Shown: piece by piece, positions 26,186-33,867 of the stretch
Layout of the letters: each line of letters begins with the position of its first letter
Numbering within the stretch: position 1 is the stretch's first letter
Assembly: GCA_964446585.1 (NCBI GenBank)
Contig: CAYUPI010000006.1
Location: 1-64,000, forward strand
DNA length: 64,000 nucleotides
From: CAYUPI01 sp964446585
GTDB lineage: Bacteria > Verrucomicrobiota > Verrucomicrobiia > Limisphaerales > UBA8199
Reading direction: 5' to 3'
Notes under the pieces: model-generated
What the model was told of the DNA's origin: nothing
The model's input: the letters and a program-made list of their open reading frames with translations, nothing else
The model's database searches: none
Position numbers and translations under genes: made by a program

Positions 26186-27841
26186 ATGAGAGCGGCAAGC
26201 CTGTTTTTGATCGGAGGAACTTTACTGGCCACTGAAGCGCGCGCGGACGTCCCCACGGCCAACTCATCTTACAAGGTTCGAGATTTCGGCGCGAAGGGCG
26301 ATGGTACGACGCTGGATACTTCCGCCGCGCAAAAGGCCATCGATGCCTGCGCTGCTAGTGGCGGCGGGACCGTCTATTTTGGCCCCGGCACATACCTGAG
26401 CGGCAGCTTGCGTCTGAAGAGTGGCGTTTATCTCTACCTGGACGCCGGCGCCGCACTGAAGGGCAGCACGCAGGTTACCGATTACGAGAAATGCGAAGAG
26501 CTCGGTTTCCGTAACGATGCTGACTCCGAGACGTCCTTTTTCCACTTCTCCTTGATCTGGGCCGAGGACGCGGAACGCATCGGCGTTATTGGCGAAGGCA
26601 CGATTGACTCCAACTACACCAAACGCCATGGCCCGAAAACGATCGCCTTCAAACGCTGCCGGTTCGTGGACATCAAAGGTCTGCGCCTGCTCAACGCGCC
26701 AAACTACAATATCAGTCTGCTGGGCACGGATTACGTAAACATCGACGGCGTCACCATCCTGAACGGGTTCGCCGACGGTATCGATCCCGATGCTTGCCGT
26801 AACGTGCGTATCTCCAATTGCCACATCGAGTCCCGCGACGACGCGATCGTGCCCAAGACCAGTTTCACGCTCGGTCAACGCCGCTCCTGCGAGAACATCA
26901 CGGTGGCCAACTGTTTCCTCGCCAGCCGCGCCAACTGTTTCAAGCTCGGCACAGAAAGCGGCGGCGATTTCAAGCACATCACGGTTGCAAACTGCGTCAT
27001 GAGCAATTTTGCGGGCGACACTCCGGACGCTAGTCACGCCACCAGTGGCATCTCGCTGGAATCGGTTGATGGCGCGAATGTCGAGGATGTTCTGATCTCG
27101 AATGTGAGCATGTACAACGCCTGTGCTCCGATTTTCATTCGGCTGGGCCGACGCTGCCGGGACAATGCTCCATCGGCGGGCAGCCTGAAAAGTATTAGCA
27201 TCAGCCACGTGGTAGCGCTAAATGCGTCCTGGACCAGCTCTATCACTGGCGTTCCCGGCTTTTATCCCGATGGCATCACCCTGTCTGACATTCGGCTGGT
27301 GTACGCCAGCGCGGCGCTGCCGCTTGCCGGCAAGAACATGCCGGTGCCTGAGCAGGAAAAGGAGTATCCCACTGCTAACATGTTCGGACCGCTTCCGGCT
27401 TATGGTTTATACCTGCGCCACGTCAAGCACGTGACAATGTCCAACATCCAGTTGCTTTGCGCCGATAACTTCGTCCGCGTGCCCCTCACCAACAGAAAGC
27501 GCAACAACCATCCTTACTGGCAGGCATCCGGCGCGCCCGCCGGCTCACTGGCGTCCGAGAATCCCGGGACCTCTCTTGTTGCCGACGACGTTGAAGGACT
27601 CGACGTTGACGCCTTGTCGGCCCGGGCCGGCGCTCAAGGCGAGCCGGTGCTGCAGTTCACCAACGTCCGCGACGCTTTCCTGCTCTCCAGCCGCGCGCCC
27701 GCCAACACGGGTGTCTATCTCGACCTTAATGGAGCGCAAACGACCGGCATCGAGTTAATGGGAAATCAACTGCAGAGCGCCAAAACTCCCATCCGCCGCG
27801 CGCCGGAGGTAGCACGAAAAGCGGTCAGGTGTTTGCCGTAG
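26186..27841 (+). CDS. GH28-like (polygalacturonase/pectate lyase superfamily) secreted enzyme
   Basis: This 551-aa right-handed beta-helix protein has a signal peptide (MRAASLFLIGGTLLATEARA) when started at ATG 26186; the frame extends to a TTG at 26105. The N-terminal module YKVRDFGAKGDGTTLDTSAA is typical of the superfamily. Acidic pairs of GH28 are represented by GFADGIDPDACRNV and ESRDDAI. The canonical GHG histidine segment is replaced by KLGTESGGDF. Substrate is probably a plant or algal polyuronide, but the altered motif makes this uncertain. Confidence 0.87.
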   Translation: MRAASLFLIGGTLLATEARADVPTANSSYKVRDFGAKGDGTTLDTSAAQKAIDACAASGGGTVYFGPGTYLSGSLRLKSGVYLYLDAGAALKGSTQVTDYEKCEELGFRNDADSETSFFHFSLIWAEDAERIGVIGEGTIDSNYTKRHGPKTIAFKRCRFVDIKGLRLLNAPNYNISLLGTDYVNIDGVTILNGFADGIDPDACRNVRISNCHIESRDDAIVPKTSFTLGQRRSCENITVANCFLASRANCFKLGTESGGDFKHITVANCVMSNFAGDTPDASHATSGISLESVDGANVEDVLISNVSMYNACAPIFIRLGRRCRDNAPSAGSLKSISISHVVALNASWTSSITGVPGFYPDGITLSDIRLVYASAALPLAGKNMPVPEQEKEYPTANMFGPLPAYGLYLRHVKHVTMSNIQLLCADNFVRVPLTNRKRNNHPYWQASGAPAGSLASENPGTSLVADDVEGLDVDALSARAGAQGEPVLQFTNVRDAFLLSSRAPANTGVYLDLNGAQTTGIELMGNQLQSAKTPIRRAPEVARKAVRCLP

Positions 27842-27849
27842 GTAAGCGG

Positions 27850-27961
27850 CGGAGTGCGCCCGTCCCCGGGCGCAGCAACGTAGAAAGGGTCGCAACGCCG
27901 TGGAAATCTCAATCCGCAGCTCTTCACGGAAATTGCTGCGCCCGGGGACGGGTGCACTCCG
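27850..27961. repeat. Long-armed palindromic element, family 2 (copy A)
   Basis: The arms are 29 nt (27850-27878 and 27933-27961), with one mismatch. The left arm begins CGGAGTGCGCCCGTCCCCGG, and a 54-nt loop lies between. The element sits between the GH28-like gene and the split PEP-synthase-like operon. Copy B at 40171-40278 shares arm and part of the loop sequence. Confidence 0.88.
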
Positions 27962-28059
27962 GCACCACCCAAAGCGGGCGAATCTGATTGACAACGATCG
28001 CTAGCTTCTTAAGCTGGTGCCATAATCCCGGACTTCATCAACCAGCGATACCAGCTCTT

Positions 28060-29700
28060 ATGACTCGCACAACCCGGCTAATCGAACTCCGTTTTGAGCC
28101 ACCAGGGCCAGGAACGTGGGAGCAGGACCCCGTTCATTTCCCGCGCCCGTTGACGCGCTACTTCCAGGAGACCCATCCTCCCGCCTTCAAGAAGGGCACC
28201 AACGACTTCGCCCGGTTCTACGGCTTGCTGATTGACGGCCTTCTTTCGGGCTACGTCAACGGCTTCTGCTACAGACAGGTGCCGCCCGCTCCGGAGACCG
28301 AAATCCCCGAGCGCTTTAAGCGCGCTGAACAAGTCTTCGCCCAGAAGCTCTGGCGGGAGCAGCTTCGCGATTGGGACACGAATCAGAAACCAGCCTCCAT
28401 TGCCAGGCACCGGGAGCTCCAAGCCATTAATCCGGACGCCCTCTCCGACGCGGAGCTGGCCGTCTATCTCAAACGCTGCGGTGACCACCATTCGGCCATG
28501 CTCGCCCAGCACATGCGCTTCACCGCCGGCGCGCTGCTTCCAACCGGCGACTTCCTCGCGCAAGTCGGCGACTGGACGAGCCTGCCGCAGTCCGAGTTGC
28601 TGGGCCTGATGCGCGGGTCCTCTGAGGTGTCCGCTGGCGGCTCTGACGAGATGGTCAGCTTGAAGAAGGCGTTCGCGCAGGACGCGAAGGCCCGCGAACT
28701 CCTCAACTCCAGCGGCGATCCTGCCCAGGTGCTGGCGAGCCTGCGTTCCCTCAAGGGCGAAGCAGGCACAGCCGTCTCCGGCTATCTCGACCTGATCGGC
28801 AACCGCCTCCTTGACGGCTTTGACATTGCGGAGCCAACGGCGCTCGAAGTGCCGGACGCGCTTCTCAGGGCCATTCGCATCGCCGTCTCCGGTGAAGCCC
28901 AGGCGGCCTCGGACGTGGATGCCCGCGTTGCTGATGTCCGCGCCAGGGTCCCCGCGGCACACCAGGCTGAGTTCGACGAATTGCTGGGCGAAGCACGTCT
29001 CACCTATCGCCTGCGCGACGAGCGTGGCGTCTATAGCGACATTTGGGCTTCGGGCATAATGCGTCGCGCCGCCCTTGCGGCGGGCCGGCGCGTCGCCGGC
29101 CGCGGCCTCATCGGCGCACCTGAGCACATGCTGGACGCCAGCCTTGACGAGATGTGCGCGCTGGTCACCGGCAGCGGTGGCCCATCGGCGGAGGAGCTCG
29201 CCCGGCGGGCGAAATATCGCACGACATACACTTCGAAAGATGCGCCGCCCTTGCTTGGCCCGCCGCCACCGCCTCGGCCCGACCCCAAAGGCCTGCCACC
29301 GGCCGTGGGCCGCGTCATGCGCGCGATCTCCATCACCATAGGCCAGGTCTTCGAAAGTTCTCAGGCGCAGAACGAGGAAAAAGTCCTCTTCGGGCTCGCC
29401 GCGAGCAAAGGTGTATATGAAGGGCCCGCCCGCCGCGTCTCCGGCCCCTCCGAATTCGGCCGAATCGCCAGGGGCGACGTGCTCGTCACCGCATCGACGA
29501 CCGAGGCCTTCAACATCCTCCTCCCACTCCTTGGCGGGATCGTCACCGACAACGGCGGACTGCTTTCACATGCAGCGATCGTCTCGCGCGAGTACGGCAT
29601 CCCGGGCGTTGTCGGGACTCGCGAGGCGACCGAACGCATCGCCGATGGCGTCCGCGTCCGCGTGGATGGGGACGCCGGCGAAGTGACGGTGCTCGCGTAG
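28060..29700 (+). CDS. Split PEP-synthase-like protein: substrate region plus swivelling His domain
   Basis: This 546-aa protein lacks an ATP-binding domain. The N-terminal ~420 residues begin with FEPPGPGTWEQDPVHFPRPL and resemble the middle (substrate-side) part of large PEP-utilising and rifampicin-phosphotransferase-like proteins. The C-terminal ~100 residues are a phosphohistidine swivelling domain with GGLLSHAAIVSREYGIPGVV and catalytic H504. A proline-rich hinge (LLGPPPPPRPDPKG) precedes it. The ATG at 28060 is preferred to the TTG at 27988. The ATP-grasp partner is encoded 2 nt downstream. The order is the reverse of the single-chain enzymes. The phosphorylated substrate is unknown. 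Confidence 0.85.
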   Translation: MTRTTRLIELRFEPPGPGTWEQDPVHFPRPLTRYFQETHPPAFKKGTNDFARFYGLLIDGLLSGYVNGFCYRQVPPAPETEIPERFKRAEQVFAQKLWREQLRDWDTNQKPASIARHRELQAINPDALSDAELAVYLKRCGDHHSAMLAQHMRFTAGALLPTGDFLAQVGDWTSLPQSELLGLMRGSSEVSAGGSDEMVSLKKAFAQDAKARELLNSSGDPAQVLASLRSLKGEAGTAVSGYLDLIGNRLLDGFDIAEPTALEVPDALLRAIRIAVSGEAQAASDVDARVADVRARVPAAHQAEFDELLGEARLTYRLRDERGVYSDIWASGIMRRAALAAGRRVAGRGLIGAPEHMLDASLDEMCALVTGSGGPSAEELARRAKYRTTYTSKDAPPLLGPPPPPRPDPKGLPPAVGRVMRAISITIGQVFESSQAQNEEKVLFGLAASKGVYEGPARRVSGPSEFGRIARGDVLVTASTTEAFNILLPLLGGIVTDNGGLLSHAAIVSREYGIPGVVGTREATERIADGVRVRVDGDAGEVTVLA

Positions 29701-29702
29701 AA

Positions 29703-30956
29703 GTGAAAAAGGTCGTCCCATTCGCGAAAGCCCACGAGAAATCGCTCTATGGCTCCAAGGCGGTCGGGCTCGGCGACGCCGCGCGCCAGGGCCTGCCGGT
29801 TCCGCTGGGCGTGGCGCTATCTGGCGACCTGGTCGAGGCCGTCGCCTCGGGAGAGCACCGAGCCGTTGAAAAGCTGGCGAAAGCTGTCGCGGCCTTGACA
29901 CCGCCGTTTGCCGTCCGGTCCTCCGCCGTTGACGAAGACAGCGCGGCGGCCAGCTTCGCCGGTCAGCACCTCACCCTGCTCAATGTCCATTCGGCGGCCG
30001 ATGTCCCCGGCGCCGTCCGCGAAGTCTGGTGGTCAGCGAACTCGGACTCGGCAATTACATACCGACAAAAGGTTGGTCTGTTCACGCGACCAAGTGTCGG
30101 CGTCGTCGTCCAGACGCTCCTCAATCCCACCGCTGCCGGGGTCATGTTTACCGAAAACCCGGTCACCGGCGCCGATGAGCGGATGATCGAAGCGAGCTGG
30201 GGTCTTGGCGAGGCCGTGGTCGCCGGCCTTGTCGTTCCGGACAACTTCCGCCTCGGCCGCTCCGGCCAGGTGTTGCAACGCAGGCCCGGCCGCAAGCGCG
30301 TCGCGGTCCGCTCGCTCCCGAGCGGGGGCACCTTCGAGGAGCAAGTGGCGCCCGCGCAGATGAACCAGCTCTGCCTGGACGACACCCAGCTCGCCGCCCT
30401 GAGCGAGCTTGCTCTGCAGTGCGAGAAGGTTTACGGCCCGCGGCGCGACATCGAATGGGCGTTTCAAGAGGGAAAACTCTACCTCCTCCAGTGCCGCGCC
30501 GTTACCACCGGGAAGGCCCGCAGCGACGCGCCACCGCCCGGCCCGCCCCCGCTCGACCCCGTGGCTTCTCTCCAGCGCGTCGGGCTCTTCGCGGACATGG
30601 ACCGGAGGCAGGCCGAGCAAATCGCCCGTCTGCTCAAGGTGCGCCCATTCACGAAAGGCGAGACCGTTATCATGGAAGGCTCGGGAGGAGCCGCGTTTTT
30701 TCTCATCGACTCCGGCGAGGCCATAGTGACGAGCAAAGGCGTCCAGGTTGCCACCCTCGGCCCGGGCGACTACTTCGGCGAGCTGGCCCTGATCGACGGC
30801 GGCCCTCGCTCGGCGACTGTGACCGCCGCGACCGACCTGGTTTGCTACGGGCTCACCTTCTGGGAATTCCGCCCGCTAATCGAAAGGAATGGCACCATCG
30901 CCTGGAAGCTCCTTCAGGCGCTGGCGAAGCGGCTGCGCGCCGCCGACCCCAAATAG
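29703..30956 (+). CDS. PPDK/PEP-synthase ATP-grasp domain fused to a cyclic-nucleotide-binding domain
   Basis: This 417-aa protein starts at GTG, 2 nt after the upstream stop. Residues 1-275 form a PPDK_N ATP-grasp domain. It begins with LYGSKAVGLGDAARQGLPVP, has RSSAVDEDSAAASFAGQHL at 72-90 and ends DIEWAFQEGKLYLLQCRAV. A Pro-rich linker follows. Residues ~295-417 are a Crp-type cNMP domain with FGELALIDGGPRSATV at about 357-372, keeping the Glu and Arg used for cyclic-nucleotide phosphate binding. It should phosphorylate the His domain of the upstream partner, with the fused domain acting as a regulatory input. Parts of its 3' end recur as decayed copies at 32431-32590 and perhaps 33460-33510. 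Confidence 0.88.
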   Translation: MKKVVPFAKAHEKSLYGSKAVGLGDAARQGLPVPLGVALSGDLVEAVASGEHRAVEKLAKAVAALTPPFAVRSSAVDEDSAAASFAGQHLTLLNVHSAADVPGAVREVWWSANSDSAITYRQKVGLFTRPSVGVVVQTLLNPTAAGVMFTENPVTGADERMIEASWGLGEAVVAGLVVPDNFRLGRSGQVLQRRPGRKRVAVRSLPSGGTFEEQVAPAQMNQLCLDDTQLAALSELALQCEKVYGPRRDIEWAFQEGKLYLLQCRAVTTGKARSDAPPPGPPPLDPVASLQRVGLFADMDRRQAEQIARLLKVRPFTKGETVIMEGSGGAAFFLIDSGEAIVTSKGVQVATLGPGDYFGELALIDGGPRSATVTAATDLVCYGLTFWEFRPLIERNGTIAWKLLQALAKRLRAADPK

Positions 30957-30960
30957 GACC

Positions 30961-32394
30961 ATGAGCGGCATCAAATCGTGTAGTCTGATGTTACTTCCGG
31001 TCGCGCTCCTTGGTTCACAAGCCCGCGCTCAGTCAACAGTTTACTGGAACGAGCTACACCAGCGGATTGACGGCTTTGGCGCATCATGTGCATGGACGGC
31101 GCAGAACCTGTCCGACAATCAGGCTGATATGTTTTTCTCCGTGACAAATGGCATTGGCCTTTCGCTTTGCAGGAATCGCATCGGGCCGGACGGTACGACG
31201 TGGGAACGAGTCACGATGCAGAAGGCCCAAGCGCGCGGCGCGAAGGTCTGGAGCGCCCCGTGGAGTCCCCCGGCCACATTCAAAGATTCTGGCACGGTGA
31301 ACGGAGGTGGCTTTGTTTCGGTCAACAACCAGGCTTACGCCAATCAACTCGCCGCGTATGTGGCCAGTATGAAGAATACTTACGGCATCGACCTGTATGC
31401 TATTTCAATTCAAAACGAGCCGGACTACAACACTACAGCTTACGAATCGTGCCTTTGGAGTGGGCAACAACTTCACGATTTCATTCCATACCTTTACAAT
31501 GCGCTGGCCAGCAAAGGCGTTTCTTCGACCAGGATCATGCTGCCCGAGAGCGCAAACTGGTCTTTCGGGCTCGCCGATGCCGCGATGACCGATGTGACCA
31601 CCATGAACCAGGTGGGCATTTTGGGATCTCATGCCTATTTCAGCACCGCCTCCCCGGTGAATAGTTCCGGCAGGGCGCTTTGGGAAACCGAGGTGTCCAC
31701 TTTTGACGCTTATGACGGAACCATGGACAACGGCATTTATTGGGCCCAGGTCATTCACAGCTACCTGACTGTGGGAGAAGTGAATGCCTGGCACTTTTGG
31801 TGGCTAATCTCCGGCAATTCCGACAACGAAGGACTCACCGACCAGACCGGCAATCCCGCCAAACGCATGTACGTGCTGGGCAATTTCAGCAAATTTGTCC
31901 GCCCCGGCTACAACCGCATCGGCGCGACCAGCGACGCCAGCGTGCTTGTCAGCGCCTACAAAGAGACTTCCTCCAGCAAATTCGCCATCGTTGCGATCAA
32001 CACCGATTCGGCACCGGTCGCCGAGACCTTCAACCTCAATGCCTTCACGCCCGCCTCTGTTACACCGTGGATCACTTCCAGTTCGCAGTCCCTGAGTGTG
32101 CAGACGCCAGTCACGATCTCCGGCAACTCGTTCACTTACACGATGCCGGCTAGGAGCGTCGTCACTTTTGTTGGTCTACTTCTCTTGTTGACCATCGAAC
32201 AAGACGGCAGCGGGGGATTGTTCCTCCGCTATACCGGCACGCCCGATGTCGCCTACCGCCTACAACGTGCCGGTAGCGTGACCGGCCCGTGGTTCGACCT
32301 CGCCACGAACACCGCGCCCCCATCTGGCTTTGTGGAGTATCATGAAATCAACCCGCCTGTGGGCGCAGGGTTCTACCGCACGCTGCAGCAGTGA
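30961..32394 (+). CDS. GH30 family secreted glycanase (glucuronoxylanase/glucosylceramidase-like)
   Basis: This 477-aa protein has a signal peptide (MSGIKSCSLMLLPVALLGSQ, then ARAQST) and a GH30 barrel. The acid/base is probably E153 in SIQNEPDYN. The nucleophile is probably E244 in ALWETEVSTFD. HAYFSTASPVN precedes it. The barrel-side beta structure and a C-terminal ~90-residue module (TIEQDGSGGLFLRYTGTPD) follow. The layout matches the XynC-like branch, so a xylan substrate is plausible but not shown. The ATG is 4 nt after the cNMP-fusion gene, so it could be on the same message, though no functional link is obvious. Confidence 0.9.
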   Translation: MSGIKSCSLMLLPVALLGSQARAQSTVYWNELHQRIDGFGASCAWTAQNLSDNQADMFFSVTNGIGLSLCRNRIGPDGTTWERVTMQKAQARGAKVWSAPWSPPATFKDSGTVNGGGFVSVNNQAYANQLAAYVASMKNTYGIDLYAISIQNEPDYNTTAYESCLWSGQQLHDFIPYLYNALASKGVSSTRIMLPESANWSFGLADAAMTDVTTMNQVGILGSHAYFSTASPVNSSGRALWETEVSTFDAYDGTMDNGIYWAQVIHSYLTVGEVNAWHFWWLISGNSDNEGLTDQTGNPAKRMYVLGNFSKFVRPGYNRIGATSDASVLVSAYKETSSSKFAIVAINTDSAPVAETFNLNAFTPASVTPWITSSSQSLSVQTPVTISGNSFTYTMPARSVVTFVGLLLLLTIEQDGSGGLFLRYTGTPDVAYRLQRAGSVTGPWFDLATNTAPPSGFVEYHEINPPVGAGFYRTLQQ

Positions 32395-32430
32395 GGGTAT
32401 GTAGCCAGCTTCGTCGGCGATTCGCTGGCT

Positions 32431-32590
32431 CCACCGCCCGGCCCGCCCCCGCTCGACCCCGTGGCTTCTCCCCAGTGCGACGGGCTCACCTTCTGGGAGT
32501 TCCGCCCGCTAATCGAAAGGAATGGCACCATCGCCTGAAAACTTCTTCAGGCGCTGGCGAAGCGGTTGCGCATCGCTGACCGGAAATAAC
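32431..32590 (+). pseudogene. Decayed partial copy of the cNMP-fusion gene with internal deletion
   Basis: Bases 32431-32487 match 30531-30587 and bases 32481-32590 match 30848-30957, both with few changes. The 267 bp between the two CGGGCTC copies of the parent (30581 and 30848) are missing, which fits a deletion between short direct repeats and leaves the frame intact (89 codons). In the parental frame a TGG became TGA (GTIA then stop). No start codon or ATP-grasp portion is present. Confidence 0.85.
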
Positions 32591-32711
32591 ACGGGGGCTT
32601 TTAGCTTCGTCATTGAAAGGATCGGCAAGCCAGTCCGTCGGAAGGCCCGAATCATGTTGCTCCATGCCGGTCCACCGCAGACAGCAGGTGGCCTTGAAAC
32701 CAGCCCGCCGA

Positions 32712-32739
32712 TTGACTTGTGTATCAAATGTGATACAGT
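32712..32739 (+). promoter_or_regulatory. Promoter and palindromic operator of higBA
   Basis: A -35-like TTGACT (32712-32717) and a -10-like TACAGT (32734-32739) are separated by 16 nt. Between and across the -10 lies the perfect inverted repeat GTATCA-AATG-TGATAC (32721-32736). The position fits an operator for autoregulation by HigA. The higB TTG start is 10 nt downstream. Confidence 0.6.
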
Positions 32740-32748
32740 TCGAAATGA

Positions 32749-33102
32749 TTGAAATCGGAGCGTCCTCTGGACGTAATCTTTTTCAGAACGGTAGCCGGCA
32801 ACGAGCCAGCGCGGGAGTGGCTCAAGAGCCTGCCGAGGGAAGATCGGCACAGCATTGGGGAAGACCTCCTGACTGTGCAGTATGCGTGGCCGGTCGGCAA
32901 GCCCTTGGTGGACAACGTCAGCGAAGGCGTATGGGAGCTGCGCACAAGACTGTCGAACCGCATCGCTCGAGTGCTATTTATCGTCTCTGGAGAGCAAAGC
33001 GCTGTGCTCCACGGCTTCATCAAGAAAACGCGAAAGATTCCGGCACAAGAACTCCATTTGGCCCAGAGGCGCAAACGAGAATACGAGCAAAGCCATGATT
33101 AA
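32749..33102 (+). CDS. higB: HigB/RelE-type toxin (phage Gp49-like family)
   Basis: This 117-aa protein has the Gp49/HigB pattern. VAGNEPAREWLKSLPREDR is followed by the core segment GVWELRTRLSNRIARVLFIV, then VLHGFIKKTRKIPAQEL. These toxins are usually ribosome-dependent mRNA endonucleases. The start is TTG; other in-frame starts are internal. The stop overlaps the antitoxin start by 8 nt, with the toxin-first order typical of higBA. It is preceded by a palindromic operator. It sits between two fragments related to the cNMP-fusion gene. Confidence 0.88.
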   Translation: MKSERPLDVIFFRTVAGNEPAREWLKSLPREDRHSIGEDLLTVQYAWPVGKPLVDNVSEGVWELRTRLSNRIARVLFIVSGEQSAVLHGFIKKTRKIPAQELHLAQRRKREYEQSHD

Positions 33103-33385
33103 GAACAAACATCGCGGTTCCAGCCTTCGTGATCTCCTGCGTGAAGATGGCGTCCTGGAGGCAGTTGAGGCCCGCGCCGTTAAAAGGGCCTTAGCTTTGC
33201 AACTGACCCGTTTAGCTGCGGAGCAATCGCTGACAAAATCCGAGATGGCAGTCCGCATGAAAACAAGTCGTGCTGCGGTGGACCGGCTACTGGACGCTTC
33301 CAATCCCGCGGTCACGCTTACCACTCTTGGCAATGCTGCAAGAGCGCTGGGCCGAAAAATCAAGATCGAGTTGGTCCCCGGCTGA
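33095..33385 (+). CDS. higA: HigA-type antitoxin, XRE-family HTH
   Basis: This 96-aa protein begins at ATG 33095 inside the toxin's last codons. Residues ~35-85 form a Cro/XRE helix-turn-helix: LTRLAAEQSLTKSEMAVRMK then TSRAAVDRLLDASNPAVTLT. The tail ALGRKIKIELVPG is typical of HigA/DUF-type antitoxins. It should neutralise HigB and repress the operon by binding the GTATCA...TGATAC operator upstream. Confidence 0.9.
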   Translation: MIKNKHRGSSLRDLLREDGVLEAVEARAVKRALALQLTRLAAEQSLTKSEMAVRMKTSRAAVDRLLDASNPAVTLTTLGNAARALGRKIKIELVPG

Positions 33386-33478
33386 ATGGCGGGGCTAACG
33401 GCTGTTCGTTGGCCAGGACGCGGGTAAGCGTGGCTGAGCGAATTAGCGCGTGTGGCTCGCCACGCCCGTCCGGGGAGA

Positions 33479-33859
33479 CTATTTCGGCGAGCCGTCCCTG
33501 ATCGACTTGGCGAGAGACTCGAGGATCACCCGCAAATTATCCCAGGTCGTAAAAAGCGCGGCAGGGAATTTTTTACGTGTGGCTTCGACTTTGTCAGGTT
33601 CGCCGTCGAAGAAGACGATTGGAATCGCGCGACCCCATTTGGTGTACCAGATTGCGTCCGCAACTTCGCACCCATGCGACGGCAAGCGCCGCAGCGAAAT
33701 GACCACGGCGTGCGGCGGATGCGCTTTGAGTTCCTTCAGTTCGGGAAGACCGGCTTTGATTTGCCATCCCGCGGCACGCAATTCGGTGGCCAAAATTTTC
33801 GCTTCTTTTTCGTTCCAGTGAACCAGCACAAGCCGCCCGGCTTTTGCATTCGCGCTCAT
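33479..33859 (-). CDS. Small receiver-like protein of unknown function
   Basis: With the ATG at 33859 this is a 126-aa protein (a TTG 12 nt earlier overlaps the larC stop). The pattern of alternating hydrophobic strands (RLVLVHWNEKEAKILATELR, then HAVVISLRRLP, then AIPIVFFDG) resembles a CheY-like flavodoxin fold. It lacks the usual phosphoacceptor Asp cluster. It begins 8 nt after larC on the same strand, so it is probably co-transcribed with larBC. No function can be given. Confidence 0.7.
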   Translation of the reverse strand: MSANAKAGRLVLVHWNEKEAKILATELRAAGWQIKAGLPELKELKAHPPHAVVISLRRLPSHGCEVADAIWYTKWGRAIPIVFFDGEPDKVEATRKKFPAALFTTWDNLRVILESLAKSIRDGSPK

Positions 33860-33867
33860 AACAACAA

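Larger units (their letters stand above)
32395..32748. other. Gene-free stretch with pseudogene fragment and TA promoter
   Basis: Between the GH30 gene and higB lie the decayed cNMP-gene fragment (32431-32590), about 120 bp of unrecognised sequence, and the promoter-operator of the higBA pair (32712-32739). No intact gene is visible. Confidence 0.7.

Noticed and set aside
30409..30964. Alternative plus-strand frames overlapping the cNMP-fusion gene
   Set aside because: They are Arg/Pro/Ala-rich shadow frames produced by high G+C and lack domain character.
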